In this document: in pieces, positions 7,964 through 17,268 of the stretch
Layout: each line of letters opens with the position of its first letter
Position numbering within the stretch: position 1 is the stretch's first letter
DNA from: an uncultured Christensenella sp.
GTDB lineage: Bacteria; Bacillota; Clostridia; Christensenellales; Borkfalkiaceae
Assembly: GCA_910583855.1 (NCBI GenBank)
Contig: CAJTYL010000008.1
Coordinates: 1-64,000, forward strand
Direction of reading: 5' to 3'
DNA: 64,000 nucleotides
The notes under the pieces: generated by a model
Databases searched by the model: none
What the model was told of the DNA's origin: nothing
What the model saw: only the letters and a program-made list of their open reading frames with translations
Position numbers and translations under genes: made by a program

Positions 7964-9264
7964 TTTTCATTTGCCTCCTTAATTGCATTAAGTAATATAT
8001 TTTTATAGCTTTCCAACAGTTCTTTCGTATTCGGATATGCGTTATTTGCGGCATATCCGTGGGGCAATCCCTTTGTCGGCTTATAATTTTCTGCAATATC
8101 GCACGCCGCCCGCTTTGCAAAAAGTATGCTTTCAAGCAACGAATTCGACGCAAGCCTGTTTGCTCCGTGCACGCCGTTGCAGCAGGTTTCGCCCACGGCA
8201 TAGAGCCTGCGCATCGTGGTTCTGCCGTTCAAATCGCTCCTTACCCCGCCCATAAAATAATGCTGTGCGGGAACGACGGGAACGGGTTCCGAAAACACGT
8301 CGTACCCTTCTTTCGCGCATCTTTCGACGATGCCCGGAAAGTGGGATAATAGCTCTGCTCTCCCCACGGGACGCATATCCAGTTTAACGTACGGCAAGCC
8401 GTCTTTTTTCATCTGTTTCACGATCTCCGCCGTAACGACGTCGCGGGGCTGCAATTCGTCGCAAAAGCGTTCGCCGTCCTTGCCGAGCAAATGCGCCCCC
8501 TCTCCGCGGACGGATTCTGAAATGAGAAAACACCTCTTCCCGCTTGCGGACGAATAGAGAGTAGTCGGGTGAATTTGGATATAGTTAACGTGGTCGACGG
8601 CAACGCCGTGCTTCATACAGATTGCGACCCCGTCGCCCGTAAGAAGACGATAATTGGTCGAATGACTGAAAATGCCGCCTATTCCGCCCGTTGCAAGCAC
8701 TGTATAATCGGAATAAACCGTCGCCGCTTTACCCGTTTCGTTATCGGCAACGATAACCCCCCTACATTCGTTTTTACTGCAAATCAGGTCTAAAAGCGTG
8801 TTTTGCGGGCAAATTTCAACGTTTTTTAAGGAAGATACGGCTTTCATAAGCTTGGTCGTAATTTCCTTGCCCGTGCAATCCTTATGGAAGCATATGCGGT
8901 TTCTGGAATGCCCGCCCTCGCGCGTGGCGGCAAGCTTGCCGTCCTCTTCACGCGCAAAATCCACGCCTAAGTCGATAAGTCCGTCAATAACTTCGGGGGA
9001 AGATTTTATCATACACTCTACCGCGGCGGGGTTGTTCTCGCAATGCCCCGCGCGCATCGTATCCGACAAGTAACTTTCGTAGTCCCCTTCACCCTGCAAG
9101 CAGCAAATCCCGCCCTGCGCAAGATAGCTGTCGCTCTCCTCGGGCTCGCCCTTGCAGATTATGAGAACGTTTTTATTTTTCGGCAAGTGAAGCGCACAGT
9201 TAAGCCCCGCAACGCCCGCGCCTACTATTATTACGTCGTATTTTTCTTCCAACTTCAGCCTCAT
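7957..9264 (-). CDS. nadB: L-aspartate oxidase
   Basis: A 435-residue flavoprotein of the succinate dehydrogenase/fumarate reductase family. It oxidises aspartate to iminoaspartate for quinolinate synthesis; in anaerobes fumarate can serve as electron acceptor. The N-terminal FAD motif is DVIIVGAGVAGLNCAL. Also visible are QGGI, REGGHS..R, GEGAHLLGKDGERF and the Arg-rich active region. It is shorter than E. coli NadB (~540) because the C-terminal helical part ends early, as in several clostridial forms. The ATG at 9264 is chosen because the -10 box (9283-9288) lies inside the possible upstream GTG extension. No nadA is visible in the window, so quinolinate synthase must be elsewhere. Confidence 0.94.
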   Translation of the reverse strand: MRLKLEEKYDVIIVGAGVAGLNCALHLPKNKNVLIICKGEPEESDSYLAQGGICCLQGEGDYESYLSDTMRAGHCENNPAAVECMIKSSPEVIDGLIDLGVDFAREEDGKLAATREGGHSRNRICFHKDCTGKEITTKLMKAVSSLKNVEICPQNTLLDLICSKNECRGVIVADNETGKAATVYSDYTVLATGGIGGIFSHSTNYRLLTGDGVAICMKHGVAVDHVNYIQIHPTTLYSSASGKRCFLISESVRGEGAHLLGKDGERFCDELQPRDVVTAEIVKQMKKDGLPYVKLDMRPVGRAELLSHFPGIVERCAKEGYDVFSEPVPVVPAQHYFMGGVRSDLNGRTTMRRLYAVGETCCNGVHGANRLASNSLLESILFAKRAACDIAENYKPTKGLPHGYAANNAYPNTKELLESYKNILLNAIKEANEKC

Positions 9265-9282
9265 AATATAACGATTTAAAAA

Positions 9283-9324
9283 ACTATACACTAAAACTTT
9301 ACACCTGTCAAGTCATATGTAAAG
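9283..9324 (-). promoter_or_regulatory. nadB promoter with candidate NiaR operator
   Basis: Perfect -35 TTGACA (complement of 9306-9311), 17-nt spacer, -10 TATAGT (complement of 9283-9288). A partial dyad, CTTTACA...TGTAAAG (9297-9324), is centred on the -35 box and contains ACACCTGTC. From memory this resembles the published NiaR motif, but I could not check it. Its position fits steric repression. The leader is only about 12 nt and has no ribosome-binding site. Confidence 0.65.
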
Positions 9325-9424
9325 CAATTTGCAAAATGCGTATTGCAAAATCGACAAAATCGTACATATTTAGTTGTGTTAAGGCTATGAAAAAATAAAT
9401 ATGATAGAGCGTAAGGAGAAAGTT

Positions 9425-9934
9425 ATGAACGTTTCATTATTGTACGGCAAAAAAGTAGTTAGTACCGAAGGAAGGCAGGGCTACGTAATTTCAGTGAACG
9501 CCGCAGCAGGAAAAATAGAATGTCTGAGCTGTGCGGACGAAGACGAAAACGAGTTTTTAATCGATATGAAAAACGTCTTAAAAATAGGCGATACAATTCT
9601 TTTCGAGGACAGAGAAAGAGCAATAAAATCAGCTAAGCCCGTTCTTTTAGGCAGGGCAGGCTACGACGAGGCGGGAATTTTTTTAGGAACGTTGGAGGAC
9701 ATGACTTACTCCCGCAACAAAATTTTAAAGGTCAAAATAGGTAGAAAAAGCTATCAGGCTAGCGAGCTCGCCTACGGCGACGTAGTGATTGCAAAAAGAA
9801 CGAAAAAACTTAAACGCGACGTTTTAAAGGACGGAAAGGTTTTGATAAAAAAAGGCACGCCGCTTACGGAAAAGATATTGTCATTTGCGGAAAAAGAAGG
9901 CGAGCTGGTTCAGACGAATTTAAAATCCTTATAG
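9425..9934 (+). CDS. PRC-barrel-like protein of unknown role
   Basis: A 169-residue soluble protein, beta-rich and basic. Two similar barrel-like segments are suggested: LYGKKVVSTEGRQGYVISV with a following metal-independent beta region, and AGIFLGTLEDMTYSRNKILKV. This resembles the PRC-barrel fold found in ribosome-maturation and sporulation-associated proteins. I do not recognise a specific family. The ATG at 9425 is preceded by AAGGAG at 6-nt spacing; an upstream in-frame ATG at 9401 has none. It sits alone between nadB (divergent) and a small membrane protein gene. The function is not assignable from sequence. Confidence 0.7.
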   Translation: MNVSLLYGKKVVSTEGRQGYVISVNAAAGKIECLSCADEDENEFLIDMKNVLKIGDTILFEDRERAIKSAKPVLLGRAGYDEAGIFLGTLEDMTYSRNKILKVKIGRKSYQASELAYGDVVIAKRTKKLKRDVLKDGKVLIKKGTPLTEKILSFAEKEGELVQTNLKSL

Positions 9935-10000
9935 CCCGTCCATTCGACTAAAACAGCGTTATTTCGGACATATTCGGCACCCTTTGCAAAATTTTACGGC

Positions 10001-10006
10001 TATAAT
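10001..10006 (+). promoter_or_regulatory. -10 box immediately before the 206-residue membrane protein
   Basis: Perfect TATAAT ends 9 nt before the start codon and no Shine-Dalgarno sequence intervenes. No clear -35 is seen at normal spacing. Transcription here would give a leaderless or nearly leaderless mRNA. Confidence 0.5.
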
Positions 10007-10015
10007 TTAACTGAT

Positions 10016-10636
10016 ATGGCTAACTTTTTCAATAACTTTTACAATTGGTTTGATACGCTTCCCTTCGACGCCTTAATTTATTTTATATGGGGCTCGTATC
10101 TTGCGGTTTTCTTGGTTTCGTTAATCGTGACGCTGTGCTCGAAAAGATTTAGGATAGCTTCCAAAAAACCCTTTTTATGCCTTACAAACGCTTACGCGGC
10201 TGTAAGCCTTGCCGCGTTTATGCTGCGGTGCAATCTTGCCCAATCGATTACGGCGGCGGTGACGTTCTGGGTTGCGGGGTATATTCTTTACGGCGCGCTT
10301 TGCGCTTTCACGAAAAAGAGCGAAAACCGCAAACAAGCCGTTAAGGCGGCAGTTGCCGAAACCCCTATTCCCGTTCAACCCATGCGCGCCATGAGGACGG
10401 AACCGCAGGCGCAGATCCCCGCCGCAAAAAACGGCGTAAGGCTGGAACACGCGGTTGCCGTAACCGACAAGTTGCTTACGAAGAACCTTGCAAAAACCGA
10501 CAGGCAGGAGCTTGAAAAGTTGAAAAACACCTTGGCGGTGCTTAAAATAAAAGGGTCGCTAAACCCTATGGAAGCCGATATTTTGAACGACAACTTCAAC
10601 GCGCTTTTAAAACTGATGGCAAAATACAACGTTTAG
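10016..10636 (+). CDS. small membrane protein of unknown function
   Basis: A 206-residue protein with two to three membrane segments in the first 105 residues (about 18-42, 54-72 and 75-96). A Pro/Arg-rich linker follows, then a charged helical C-terminal region, possibly coiled coil (LAKTDRQELEKLKNTLAVLKIK). I recognise no family. It has no ribosome-binding site; the -10 box lies 9 nt upstream. A bidirectional terminator separates it from convergent addA. Confidence 0.65.
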   Translation: MANFFNNFYNWFDTLPFDALIYFIWGSYLAVFLVSLIVTLCSKRFRIASKKPFLCLTNAYAAVSLAAFMLRCNLAQSITAAVTFWVAGYILYGALCAFTKKSENRKQAVKAAVAETPIPVQPMRAMRTEPQAQIPAAKNGVRLEHAVAVTDKLLTKNLAKTDRQELEKLKNTLAVLKIKGSLNPMEADILNDNFNALLKLMAKYNV

Positions 10637-10665
10637 TAAGCGTTCCGCATAACCGCATATAAATC

Positions 10666-10696
10666 AAGTCCCGCCGTGATTAACACAGCGGGGCTT
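10666..10696. terminator. terminator between membrane protein gene and addA
   Basis: A 13-position stem AAGTCCCGCCGTG / CACAGCGGGGCTT with one mismatch and one G-T pair, a 5-nt loop, and TTT after it on the plus strand. It lies between convergent genes and can serve both. Confidence 0.75.
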
Positions 10697-10713
10697 TTAC
10701 TAACCGTATAAAT

Positions 10714-13700
10714 TTAATCTAAATTTATCTGACGGCGGGCGTGAATATTGATCAGCGTCCTGCTTATTTTATCGGGCGAACAGCGCAAAATGGCCGCCGT
10801 CGCCTTTTTGTAAAGCTCAAGTTGGGCGGTATACGTTTCAATAAGCTGTTCGTCTGACTTCTTTGAATACTTATAATCAATTATTTTTACGCCGAAATCA
10901 CCGACGGCAAGCAGGTCGATTGCACCCTGCACCAACACGTAGTCCTCTGCGTCCGTATCCAATATCTCGTTTGCTTTAAGTCGGCACAAAAATTCCTGTT
11001 CACGGTACAGCGTTGCGCCGTTCAGGTCGGAAAATACGGACATATTGAGGATTTGCGACAGCTCTTCGCAATTTAAAAGGTCGTACTGCGCTTTGCTGAT
11101 TCTGCCGGAATTCAAGAAATTCAGTTTTTCCCCCTCGATTTGTTCAACGGACTTCTTTGAAAAATCGCAAAGCTCGAGAAAGCGGTGGTACGCGGTTCCT
11201 TTTTCCGTTCCCGTTTCCCCTTCGCCGTCGAATAAAACGTGCGTTGCTTCGCGCTCCTCTCCGTCGCGGAGTCTTAAAATTGCCGAAGCCGAGCTCTTCA
11301 CGGGCAAATCCACGCTCTTTACATACCTATACGGTTGCATAAAGTGCTTTTCTATGTCCGCAACCAAAGCCTCGTCGGGGGCGTAAAGCAGCGACCCGCC
11401 GAAACTATGCGCGGAAAAATCGTCAAGCCCGCCGACCTCTTCGTGCATAAACTTTGATATATCGAACAAATCCGCGTAGCACTTGGCGTCTAAAAGATTG
11501 GCTTCGTCAAAAGGTTTTACGGTTTCCGCCAAAACGTGCAGGTTGCACATTGCTCGGGTACAGGCAACGTAGAAAAGGTTCATCTCGTTATAAAGCTCTT
11601 CTTCGTCCTGCTTCGACTTTATAAGCCGCCGCAAAACCGTCTTTTGCGCAAGCATATTTTCTCTGTCGAAAGCCTTGGGTGCAAAGCCGAATTTTTCGTC
11701 AAACGGCACTTCGGCATAATCCTGCCCCTTAAAGGTTTTGCAAATATCCGCAATTATAACCACGGGGAACTCCAACCCCTTTGAAGCGTGCATAGACATT
11801 ATTTTTATACTGTCCGACGGTGCGGGCGACGGCGCGGAAATATCGTAACCCCCGGCCTTAATTTTTTGAAGGAACGCGGCAAGGGGCAAGCCTGCGCCCT
11901 CTTCCCCGAGGCGAAGAACGTTTTTGACTTTCTCGTCACCGCCCGCACCGAAACCGCACTCCAGTCCGTACTCCTCAAGCAACTCATCTATAAGCTCGCC
12001 CGCGCTCAAAACGTCTGACAAATCCCTCAGTTTTTGCAGTTCCCCCCAGAATATATGCAACTTTTGCGATATTTCACCGGGTAATTTTAAATATTTTTCA
12101 CAGCATTTTCTAAACGGCAAGGGCGGCTTTACGCCCTGAAAAGCTATTCTTATTTCGGCAAGCTCGTTCTCTGTAAATCCGCCCAAGGGCGATAAAAGCG
12201 CGGTGACGAGGGGTACGTCCTGCTCGGAGTTGTCTATTAATGAAAGAATATCTAATACCTGTTTCACCTCCGACAATTCGCAGATATTCGCTTCCTGCGC
12301 ACCCGAAACGCCGTAGCCTTGGTCGGTAAGCGCGGAGACTATTCCTTCAACCGAATCGCCCTTGTTTTTGCGCGTTAAAATACAGATATCGCCGCGTTGG
12401 GTGGGAACGTATTCGCCCCTTTTTAAATCGTAATGAGTGCCTTTAAGCTCTTTTTCGATAATATCGAGAACGGCAAGTCCTTCTTTTGTATGCCCGGTTT
12501 CGCGCCCGTCGTTCAAGACGGAATAGACTTCCACGGCGTTCTCTTCGCCCACTTCCTTGCCGAAAACGTGAATTTTCGCCTCGCCGTAGCCATTAGGGTA
12601 CTGTCCGCCCGCCCGCATAAATGAAGTATTAGCGTAGTCAATCCCGCAGGTATCGGAGCGCATTAACCCCGAAAACAACCCGTTGGCGAAGTCGATGACG
12701 CCGTCGGAGCTTCTGAAATTGCTTGAAAGCTTCAGCGCGTTGCCCAAGCCCTTCCCGAAATTTTCAAACTTTTTAGTGAAGAAGACGGACTTACTGCCGC
12801 GGAAACCGTAAATTGACTGTTTGACGTCGCCAACCAAAAACGTTTCGCCGCAGAACGCGGAAATTATTTCCTCCTGCACGGGGTTTACGTCCTGATACTC
12901 GTCCACGAAAACATATTTAAAACCTGAATTTATCTCGTTTTTTATTTTCTCATCGCTTAAAAGTTGAAGTGTCAGATGCTCCAAATCGTTATAGTCTAAC
13001 TTGTTATCTTCCGCCTTAACTACAGCATATTCCCTATCCAATTGCAACAATACGCTTGAAAACGCAACCGCAACCTCACCGCTTTTAAAGAACTTCTCAC
13101 GCTCTTTTTCTTCCGTATCGATATCGGGACACAGCGCGGCGTACTTCTTACTTATAGCGTCCTTGAACACCTTGAAAGCCGCACCTGCTTCCTTGTCCTC
13201 GGCTGCGTCGACGGGCTTTCTCGTTACCGTCAAAGCGGGTTTGGCGCCGAACAGACCCGCCTGCCCGTAAGTCTTTAAAGCGCATATCATTTCTTCGAAC
13301 AACTGATTGTAGATTGTCGCCTTTTTCGTTGCGGGAAATTCGCTTTTAAAGCGTTCAACGGCACATATTAAGGGGGCAATTTTGTTTTTGAGGGTCAAAA
13401 AGTAGCTTTCACACACCTCTTTGAACCCCTCTTCCGTATACAGATTTTTAGTATTTTCAAGGATTTGGGGATAGTGTGCAACCGAGCGAACCTCCGAATA
13501 CGCTTCCCATAAAAGCCGTTTTAACGACGCGTCGTTGCGTTTTTTCATAAAGCAAGACAACAGCAGTTTAAATTCTTTATCGTCCTCGTCGTACAGCTTG
13601 TCAAACAGATTGTCGGCGGCGCGCGCCATTAAATCGCGAGCGACGGCATCGTCCGAAGATATTATGTCGAACCCGGCGTCCACGCCGTCCAAACAGTAAA

Positions 13701-14028
13701 AGTAAGTTCTTATCAGTCGTGCACAAAGCGAGTGGATAGTAGAGATGTTTGCGGAAGAAATTTTTGAAAGCTGCGCTTTTAAGCGGGATTTTTCTTCGCC
13801 CGCATTTTCCACCCTTTTAATAATGGCTGAACGAAGCTTTTCCTTCATCTGCGCAGCCGCTTTTTTCGTGAACGTTACGGCGAGCACATCGTCCAAATCA
13901 ACGCCGTTCGATACGGCGTTCACGAGTTTTTCAATCATAACGAAGGTCTTGCCGCTGCCTGCAGAGGCGGAAACTATCGTCTTGCCGCGGCTCTCTATCG
14001 CAGCGACCTGTTCGTCAGTCAGATTCAT
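10714..14028 (-). CDS. addA: ATP-dependent helicase/nuclease subunit A
   Basis: An 1104-residue subunit of AddAB, the RecBCD counterpart of Bacillota, which resects double-strand breaks for RecA-mediated repair. UvrD-type helicase motifs appear in order: Q motif LTDEQVAAI, Walker A SAGSGKT, AVTFTKKAA, Walker B VDEYQD with GDVKQSIYGFRG, and FYVACTRA. The C-terminal RecB-family nuclease shows GTAYHRFLEL, VQGAIDLL, IIDYKYSK and YTAQLELYK. Its start lies 14 bp inside the end of addB, so translation is probably coupled. Length is slightly below the usual 1200. Confidence 0.97.
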   Translation of the reverse strand: MNLTDEQVAAIESRGKTIVSASAGSGKTFVMIEKLVNAVSNGVDLDDVLAVTFTKKAAAQMKEKLRSAIIKRVENAGEEKSRLKAQLSKISSANISTIHSLCARLIRTYFYCLDGVDAGFDIISSDDAVARDLMARAADNLFDKLYDEDDKEFKLLLSCFMKKRNDASLKRLLWEAYSEVRSVAHYPQILENTKNLYTEEGFKEVCESYFLTLKNKIAPLICAVERFKSEFPATKKATIYNQLFEEMICALKTYGQAGLFGAKPALTVTRKPVDAAEDKEAGAAFKVFKDAISKKYAALCPDIDTEEKEREKFFKSGEVAVAFSSVLLQLDREYAVVKAEDNKLDYNDLEHLTLQLLSDEKIKNEINSGFKYVFVDEYQDVNPVQEEIISAFCGETFLVGDVKQSIYGFRGSKSVFFTKKFENFGKGLGNALKLSSNFRSSDGVIDFANGLFSGLMRSDTCGIDYANTSFMRAGGQYPNGYGEAKIHVFGKEVGEENAVEVYSVLNDGRETGHTKEGLAVLDIIEKELKGTHYDLKRGEYVPTQRGDICILTRKNKGDSVEGIVSALTDQGYGVSGAQEANICELSEVKQVLDILSLIDNSEQDVPLVTALLSPLGGFTENELAEIRIAFQGVKPPLPFRKCCEKYLKLPGEISQKLHIFWGELQKLRDLSDVLSAGELIDELLEEYGLECGFGAGGDEKVKNVLRLGEEGAGLPLAAFLQKIKAGGYDISAPSPAPSDSIKIMSMHASKGLEFPVVIIADICKTFKGQDYAEVPFDEKFGFAPKAFDRENMLAQKTVLRRLIKSKQDEEELYNEMNLFYVACTRAMCNLHVLAETVKPFDEANLLDAKCYADLFDISKFMHEEVGGLDDFSAHSFGGSLLYAPDEALVADIEKHFMQPYRYVKSVDLPVKSSASAILRLRDGEEREATHVLFDGEGETGTEKGTAYHRFLELCDFSKKSVEQIEGEKLNFLNSGRISKAQYDLLNCEELSQILNMSVFSDLNGATLYREQEFLCRLKANEILDTDAEDYVLVQGAIDLLAVGDFGVKIIDYKYSKKSDEQLIETYTAQLELYKKATAAILRCSPDKISRTLINIHARRQINLD

Positions 14029-17000
14029 TTCCGTTCCCCCTTACTTTTCTAACGAGCGCGGCAATCTGCGAACACTTGACACTTTTAGTCTTGCGCTCTT
14101 CCCCGTTCTTGCCGAGGTTGACGCCGCAGCTTCCGCCCGCCTTGCAATAACGGCAAGTGCCTTCCGCTGGCGAAGGCGCGATATTGCCCGACAGCATTTC
14201 AGACGCGCCCGCGTTTGCAACCAGCTTGGAATACTCCAAAAAGTCCGCAAAGTCGCTTCTCGTCATTGCGCTCTCCGAGCGACTTCCGCCCAAAGAGGCG
14301 TTGACGTACTCGCTCTTCGTCTTCGGCTGGACGGTCGAATCGGACGCGATAACCACGTCGTCGCTTCCGTCCATAAAGCCTTGAAGGCGGAAAACCCCGT
14401 CCTTCTTGTCACGGTATTCGAGCGAAGCGGGGAAATAATACGCCCCCGCAGCCCTCTTGCCCTTAGACACCGCCAGAAGGTACAAAGGCAGTTGCAACTT
14501 TGCTCCGATGTAGTACTTTGAGGCGGTAGCGTCCACGTTGCCCGTCTTATAGTCGATAATTCTGACCATATCACCGCTCTCGTCAACGCGGTCTATTCTT
14601 CCGTAAATTTTTACGTCTGAAAGTTGCACCTCGCACGCGCATTCTGCTTGCGAAAACCTAAACGAAGAGTTTTTAATCTGTTTGAACATTCCGTCCGCTA
14701 TTTTCACGGCTTCGTTTAAAAGTTCGCCCGAAAGGTACTTGCCGCTTTTGCTGTCCACAAGCGAAGAGTACGGCGGCTTTGATAGCTTATCTTCCGCAAC
14801 CTCGCGAGTGCGGGCGGCAAACTCCTCAGCCGTGCCTATGTTTCCCGTTTCCGCAGCCACGTCCTGCAATACGGCGTGAATGAAGTTGCCCGTATCCACG
14901 GCACGGATAACGCCCTCTTCGCGCTCCTGAACTTTTAAACCCTGCCGTATAAAACCGAGATAAGGGCAGGAAAAATACGTCTCCAACGCCGTGGGCGACA
15001 AGCTGTTTTTACCGCCCAAATACAGCCGTTGCCCGCAGGATATGGTGCGTTTAACGGGTATTCTCAGCGCGGCGGCGGCTTCCATTTCCTTGCCGTGCGC
15101 TTTTAGAACCTCGTACACGGACGGCGCGAATTCGCTTGCCGCAAACTTCCTCAAATATTTGATTGCCGGCAACTCCTCGCTGCAATAATAAGGTACCGCG
15201 CGATGTAATGTTTCTACTTTTTTGACGGATACGGGCTCCAAACGTGCGCCTTTTACCGTTTTAAACGCGGCGGCGGCGTAGGAAATCAGTTCGCTTGCTC
15301 CGCTCTCTTCACCGTTCGTTTTCACCGAATAGGTAAGATAAATCTTGTCCCTGAAAGCGCACAAATTGAGCGCGCACGTTTCCCTTTTTCTTGCGTTTAC
15401 CTGACTTATCCTAGGGGATATGTTGAGGTTAACGCCAGAAAGCGCGTTAATTTCTCTATCGGTAAGAAGGGACGTATCCGAGCTCGTCAAGGGCACGCCG
15501 CCAGAGAGATGCGCGGCAAATACCACGCTGCTGCCCGTATTGGCGGTTGCCGCCAAATCGCCCACGAAAACAGCGTCCGCCTTGGGCGGGATTAAGGATA
15601 TTTTCATTGCGGCAAAGCCGCTTTTTAAAATTTTTATGAATTCCCGAACGCTTACGCTTTCGCCTGATATGCTTTCGGCTTCATCCAAAACCGTTAATAC
15701 GCTACCGTACGCGCGGAGCGAAAATTGCGCCGCCGTGGGGCGTTCGTCGCGATACTTTTCGGCAATGTTTTTCAGAGTGGTTTCCACGTTAAAATATGCC
15801 AAAAGTGCGCGTAGACCCCCACATATGCTTGAAATATCGCCCTTTACGGTTAAAAACCCGAGTCCTTTTAAAAACTCTTTCCTTACCTTTTCCACTACGT
15901 TTATATCGAAACCGAGGCTTTCTATCGCCTCTTCTTTGGGCACGCGTTTTACGCCGCCGCGGAAGGCGGCGAGCCTTAAAAGATAATTTCTGAAAACGTC
16001 CTTTTCGGCGCGTTCGGCGGGGAAATAGGGCGAAGCGACGATTGCGTCCACCTCGGCGGGAAGGCAACCCGTTACGGCGCAGACGAGAAAATTTATTACG
16101 AAGGCGCAAAGCGAATGCTCAGCCAAAGATAACTGTCTGTCGGCGTAGTACGGTATTTTATAGCGTGAAAACACGCGCGACAGGGCGCGCTCCCCCTCCT
16201 CGACGTCGGGAAGCATTACCGAAATTTTTGCGTATCTTTCGCCCGAAGCCACGTGCTTTTTTATATTCACGGCGATAAATTCAAGTTCTTCCTCAACATC
16301 CGCCGCCTCGTAAATATTCACCTTATCGGTGAGCAACGGCTTTGAATAGTAGCTCTCTGCGTTGTAGATTGCTCGGCGGAAAACTTCCGCTTCTTTAGAT
16401 AAGCTACCGCTTACCGCGCGCGTTTCCGCCCCGCCGAACTCCTCGGCAATCGCAATATAGGCCGCGCTTGCCTCGTTGACGTACAAATCCTCCTTGCCGC
16501 CTATAAACAGCCCGTAGACGCTGCCCGCCGCGCTGAAAGCCGCGCGGACGCACTCCTGAGATGTGCACGTGAAAGCCTGAAAGCCCAGAAATATAACGCA
16601 GTTTCCGCAAATTTTCGGACTCGATAAAATGACTTCCCCGAGCTGACGGAGATAGGCGTTTCTGTCCTGCTTGCCGCTTTCTTTTAAGTACTTTTCGTAC
16701 GCGGCATAAATTATGGCAAGGTCGTGCAGTTTTCCGCCGAGAAGCCCGCCGCTTTCCGCCGCTTTTTCCGCGTCCTCCGCGGACACTCGGGAAGAATACA
16801 AGAGCGCAATAGTATCGTAGACCGTCTGGGCGGCGCCCGCCGCAGACAGCTTTTTAAAGAGGGATAGCTCACTCTTCTTGTCGTCTATTATTTTACGTAT
16901 CGCCATAGCAGAGCCTTGGCTTGACAGAACGTTTTCCGCCTTGCCCTTTTCGCTCGATAAAAAGCGGGCGAGTGTAAAGACAGACGTGGAAAAAGTGCCC

Positions 17001-17164
17001 TCTACCGCGGCGCATACGGTGCGCTCTGCGGCAAGGGAGAGCCTGTCCTCGCAGAAAATTACCGTTTTTAAGCCCCTTTGCTCGTTTTCCTTAACGATAT
17101 TTTGAAGTTGTTCGAGCGCGACGGACAGCGCCGCGCAGTTTACGGCGTAAATCATTAGTTTCAT
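14015..17164 (-). CDS. addB: ATP-dependent nuclease subunit B
   Basis: A 1049-residue AddB partner. It is an inactive-helicase-like protein that scans for Chi and carries the second nuclease. The C-terminal RecB nuclease shows GNFIHAVL, YGRIDRVDESG, RIIDYKTG and KLQLPLYLLA. Cysteines around FSCPYLGF and CRYCKAGGSCG form the expected 4Fe-4S cluster. The N-terminus lacks the Walker A GxSGSGKT of Bacillus AddB, having IYAVNCAALSVALEQ instead, so this subunit probably does not bind ATP there. The annotated ATG overlaps an extended -10 box; the next ATG at 17155 lies 7 nt after that box and would give a leaderless 1046-residue form. Confidence 0.95.
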   Translation of the reverse strand: MKLMIYAVNCAALSVALEQLQNIVKENEQRGLKTVIFCEDRLSLAAERTVCAAVEGTFSTSVFTLARFLSSEKGKAENVLSSQGSAMAIRKIIDDKKSELSLFKKLSAAGAAQTVYDTIALLYSSRVSAEDAEKAAESGGLLGGKLHDLAIIYAAYEKYLKESGKQDRNAYLRQLGEVILSSPKICGNCVIFLGFQAFTCTSQECVRAAFSAAGSVYGLFIGGKEDLYVNEASAAYIAIAEEFGGAETRAVSGSLSKEAEVFRRAIYNAESYYSKPLLTDKVNIYEAADVEEELEFIAVNIKKHVASGERYAKISVMLPDVEEGERALSRVFSRYKIPYYADRQLSLAEHSLCAFVINFLVCAVTGCLPAEVDAIVASPYFPAERAEKDVFRNYLLRLAAFRGGVKRVPKEEAIESLGFDINVVEKVRKEFLKGLGFLTVKGDISSICGGLRALLAYFNVETTLKNIAEKYRDERPTAAQFSLRAYGSVLTVLDEAESISGESVSVREFIKILKSGFAAMKISLIPPKADAVFVGDLAATANTGSSVVFAAHLSGGVPLTSSDTSLLTDREINALSGVNLNISPRISQVNARKRETCALNLCAFRDKIYLTYSVKTNGEESGASELISYAAAAFKTVKGARLEPVSVKKVETLHRAVPYYCSEELPAIKYLRKFAASEFAPSVYEVLKAHGKEMEAAAALRIPVKRTISCGQRLYLGGKNSLSPTALETYFSCPYLGFIRQGLKVQEREEGVIRAVDTGNFIHAVLQDVAAETGNIGTAEEFAARTREVAEDKLSKPPYSSLVDSKSGKYLSGELLNEAVKIADGMFKQIKNSSFRFSQAECACEVQLSDVKIYGRIDRVDESGDMVRIIDYKTGNVDATASKYYIGAKLQLPLYLLAVSKGKRAAGAYYFPASLEYRDKKDGVFRLQGFMDGSDDVVIASDSTVQPKTKSEYVNASLGGSRSESAMTRSDFADFLEYSKLVANAGASEMLSGNIAPSPAEGTCRYCKAGGSCGVNLGKNGEERKTKSVKCSQIAALVRKVRGNGNESD

Positions 17165-17171
17165 TATAGCA
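17163..17171 (-). promoter_or_regulatory. extended -10 promoter of addBA
   Basis: TGCTATAAT on the minus strand, an extended -10. The -35 region is weak (TTTAAA-like). The second ATG of addB (17155) lies 7 nt after the box, at the expected transcription start. Confidence 0.55.
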
Positions 17172-17211
17172 TAACGTCGAGCACATTTTAAATAATTTGG
17201 GCATAAAAGTT

Positions 17212-17240
17212 TTTACAAAATGAAAATTATATGATATAAT
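17212..17240 (+). promoter_or_regulatory. promoter of the lipoprotein gene at 17269
   Basis: TTTACA (17212-17217), 17-nt spacer, TATAAT (17235-17240) with upstream TG (extended -10). A 29-nt stretch, including GAAAGG, runs from the box to the start codon. It is divergent from addB. Confidence 0.8.
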
Positions 17241-17268
17241 TGCCTTAATTCTATTTGAAAGGTATATT

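Noticed and set aside
7935..8201. A second minus-strand frame (about 88 codons) inside the end of nadB
   Set aside because: It lies inside nadB in another frame, has no start signals, and both nadB and nadC are intact.
13745..15986. Plus-strand frames opposite addA and addB (for example 13745-14521 and 15420-15986)
   Set aside because: The addA and addB proteins on the minus strand are unmistakable and full length. The opposite frames have no motif or start signals.
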